Source: Streptomyces tendae
GTDB lineage: Bacteria > Actinomycetota > Actinomycetes > Streptomycetales > Streptomycetaceae
Direction: 5' to 3'
Length of the DNA stretch: 64,000 bases
Assembly (NCBI RefSeq): GCF_008632955.1
Contig: NZ_CP043959.1
Location: 3,782,001-3,846,000, forward strand
The notes beneath the pieces are model-generated. The model saw only the letters and a list, made by a program, of their open reading frames with translations, did not search any database and was not told the DNA's origin. Positions 63,424 through 64,000 of the stretch are shown here, piece by piece. Within the stretch, counting starts at the first letter, position 1. Each line of letters opens with the position of its first letter. The position numbers and the translations under genes were made by a program.

Positions 63424-64000
63424 GTGGCCGTCGATCCCGCCGTCCCGGGCGCGATGCTCAAGCGGGAGCTGGTGCGTGACGCGCTCCTCGAACTCGTCGA
63501 GGCCCGCCGCCCCGGGGACGCCATCCCCTCCGAGCGCACCCTCTGCGCCCGGCTCGGCGTCTCGCGGCCCACCGTGCGGGCCGCGGTCGACGAACTCGTG
63601 GTCGCGGGGCTGCTGGTGCGCGAACACGGCCGGGGCATGTTCGTGGCCGCCGAGAAGATCACCCAGGAACTGGTCCCGGAGCACAGCGCCTTCACCGTGC
63701 CGCGCGCCTCCGGCGAGTGGACCAGCAGGATCATCGAGTTCCGTACCGTGCCCGCCGGTGCCCGGACGGGCCGCAGGCTGCGCCTCTCACCGGCGGCCCG
63801 GATCCGGTACGTGGCCCGGCTGCGGCTGGTGGACGGGGTGCCGATGGCCGTCGAGCACCTGCACGTCCCGGCTGACCTGGTTCCTGGCCTGACCGGCGCG
63901 GAACTCGAACAGGGTGATCTGTACATACATTTGAGGGAGCGGCACGCTGTGCGGGTCAGCGAGGCCGTGCAGTCCATCGAGCCGACGGTCGTGACCCGGG
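63424..64000 (+). CDS. GntR/HutC family transcriptional regulator (runs off window end)
   Basis: The first ~192 residues are present. The winged helix has IPSERTLCARLGVSRPTVR, and the UTRA (HutC) effector domain begins near RASGEWTSRIIEFRT with VARLRLVDGVPMAVEHLHVP and LEQGDLYIHLRER. GTG 63424 has GAGGGGAGG five to nine bases upstream. GTG 63373 is in frame and would add 17 residues. HutC proteins sense small molecules such as amino sugars or histidine intermediates. Its targets may include the divergent GH16 gene. Confidence 0.85.
   Translation, partial: MAVDPAVPGAMLKRELVRDALLELVEARRPGDAIPSERTLCARLGVSRPTVRAAVDELVVAGLLVREHGRGMFVAAEKITQELVPEHSAFTVPRASGEWTSRIIEFRTVPAGARTGRRLRLSPAARIRYVARLRLVDGVPMAVEHLHVPADLVPGLTGAELEQGDLYIHLRERHAVRVSEAVQSIEPTVVTR

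Overview
The window looks like part of a Streptomyces chromosome. Codon use is extremely GC-rich at third positions, GTG starts are common, and many signal peptides have the long Streptomyces form. The window also carries secreted polysaccharide-degrading enzymes, sugar transporters without their own ATPase, leaderless promoters, a DmdR/IdeR-type iron box, an LAXTG surface protein and an SCO5918-type gene beside a DEAD-box helicase. No rRNA, tRNA, CRISPR array, insertion sequence or phage gene was seen.

Layout. 1-8.8 kb: the tail of a dehydrogenase, then a stress-signalling set (RsbQ-like hydrolase, RsbP-like PAS phosphatase, STAS protein, and further on an RsbW-like kinase). Between these lie a carboxylate-amine ligase, a glutamine amidotransferase of the N-acetylglutaminylglutamine type and an S9 peptidase. 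8.8-15.5 kb: a GH36 alpha-galactosidase divergent from a ROK regulator, a secreted SGNH esterase, MsrA, an AhpD-like protein and a small conserved protein. 15.5-22.1 kb: a secreted F5/8-type beta-helix protein, a large-subunit catalase, a cluster of intergenic repeats and a broken spore-photoproduct-lyase-like gene. 22.1-26.7 kb: an iron-siderophore ABC operon behind an iron box, then a secreted phospholipase A2. 26.7-30.8 kb: an uncharacterised protein, a MoxR ATPase and a metallopeptidase/VWA protein. 30.9-37.6 kb: a LacI-controlled sugar ABC importer with a GH42 beta-galactosidase. 37.7-45.7 kb: a methyltransferase, a VOC protein, a cell-wall-anchored protein with a nuclease-like motif set, a DEAD-box helicase, an SCO5918-like protein and a TauE/SafE permease. 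45.8-64 kb: GH5, an SDR, PPK2, a GH31 / ABC importer / GH1 locus, a PP2C phosphatase, an IclR regulator, GH92, CBM3-GH16 and the start of a GntR regulator.

How it works together. Much of the window serves plant and fungal polysaccharide use. Secreted GH5, GH16, GH92, esterase and beta-helix proteins would cut polymers. Two importers take up oligosaccharides and intracellular GH36, GH42, GH31 and GH1 enzymes finish the job. Neither importer encodes an ATPase, so a shared MsiK-type ATPase elsewhere is expected. ROK, LacI, IclR and GntR regulators and several perfect palindromes give local control. A second theme is stress: the RsbQ/RsbP/STAS/RsbW parts, a catalase with a sigmaB-like promoter, MsrA with a sigmaR-like promoter, iron uptake and PPK2.

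Caution. I find about 17 reading-frame lesions in 10 genes. Most are one-base changes in short C or G runs, so many may be sequence errors. Coordinates of those genes span the whole inferred gene. The best candidates for new biology are the LAXTG-anchored protein with a PD-(D/E)XK-like motif (39737-42094), the unknown/MoxR/metallopeptidase-VWA operon (26754-30785), the ligase/amidotransferase/peptidase cluster (2991-8259), and the hairpin that hides the helicase ribosome binding site (42538-42572).
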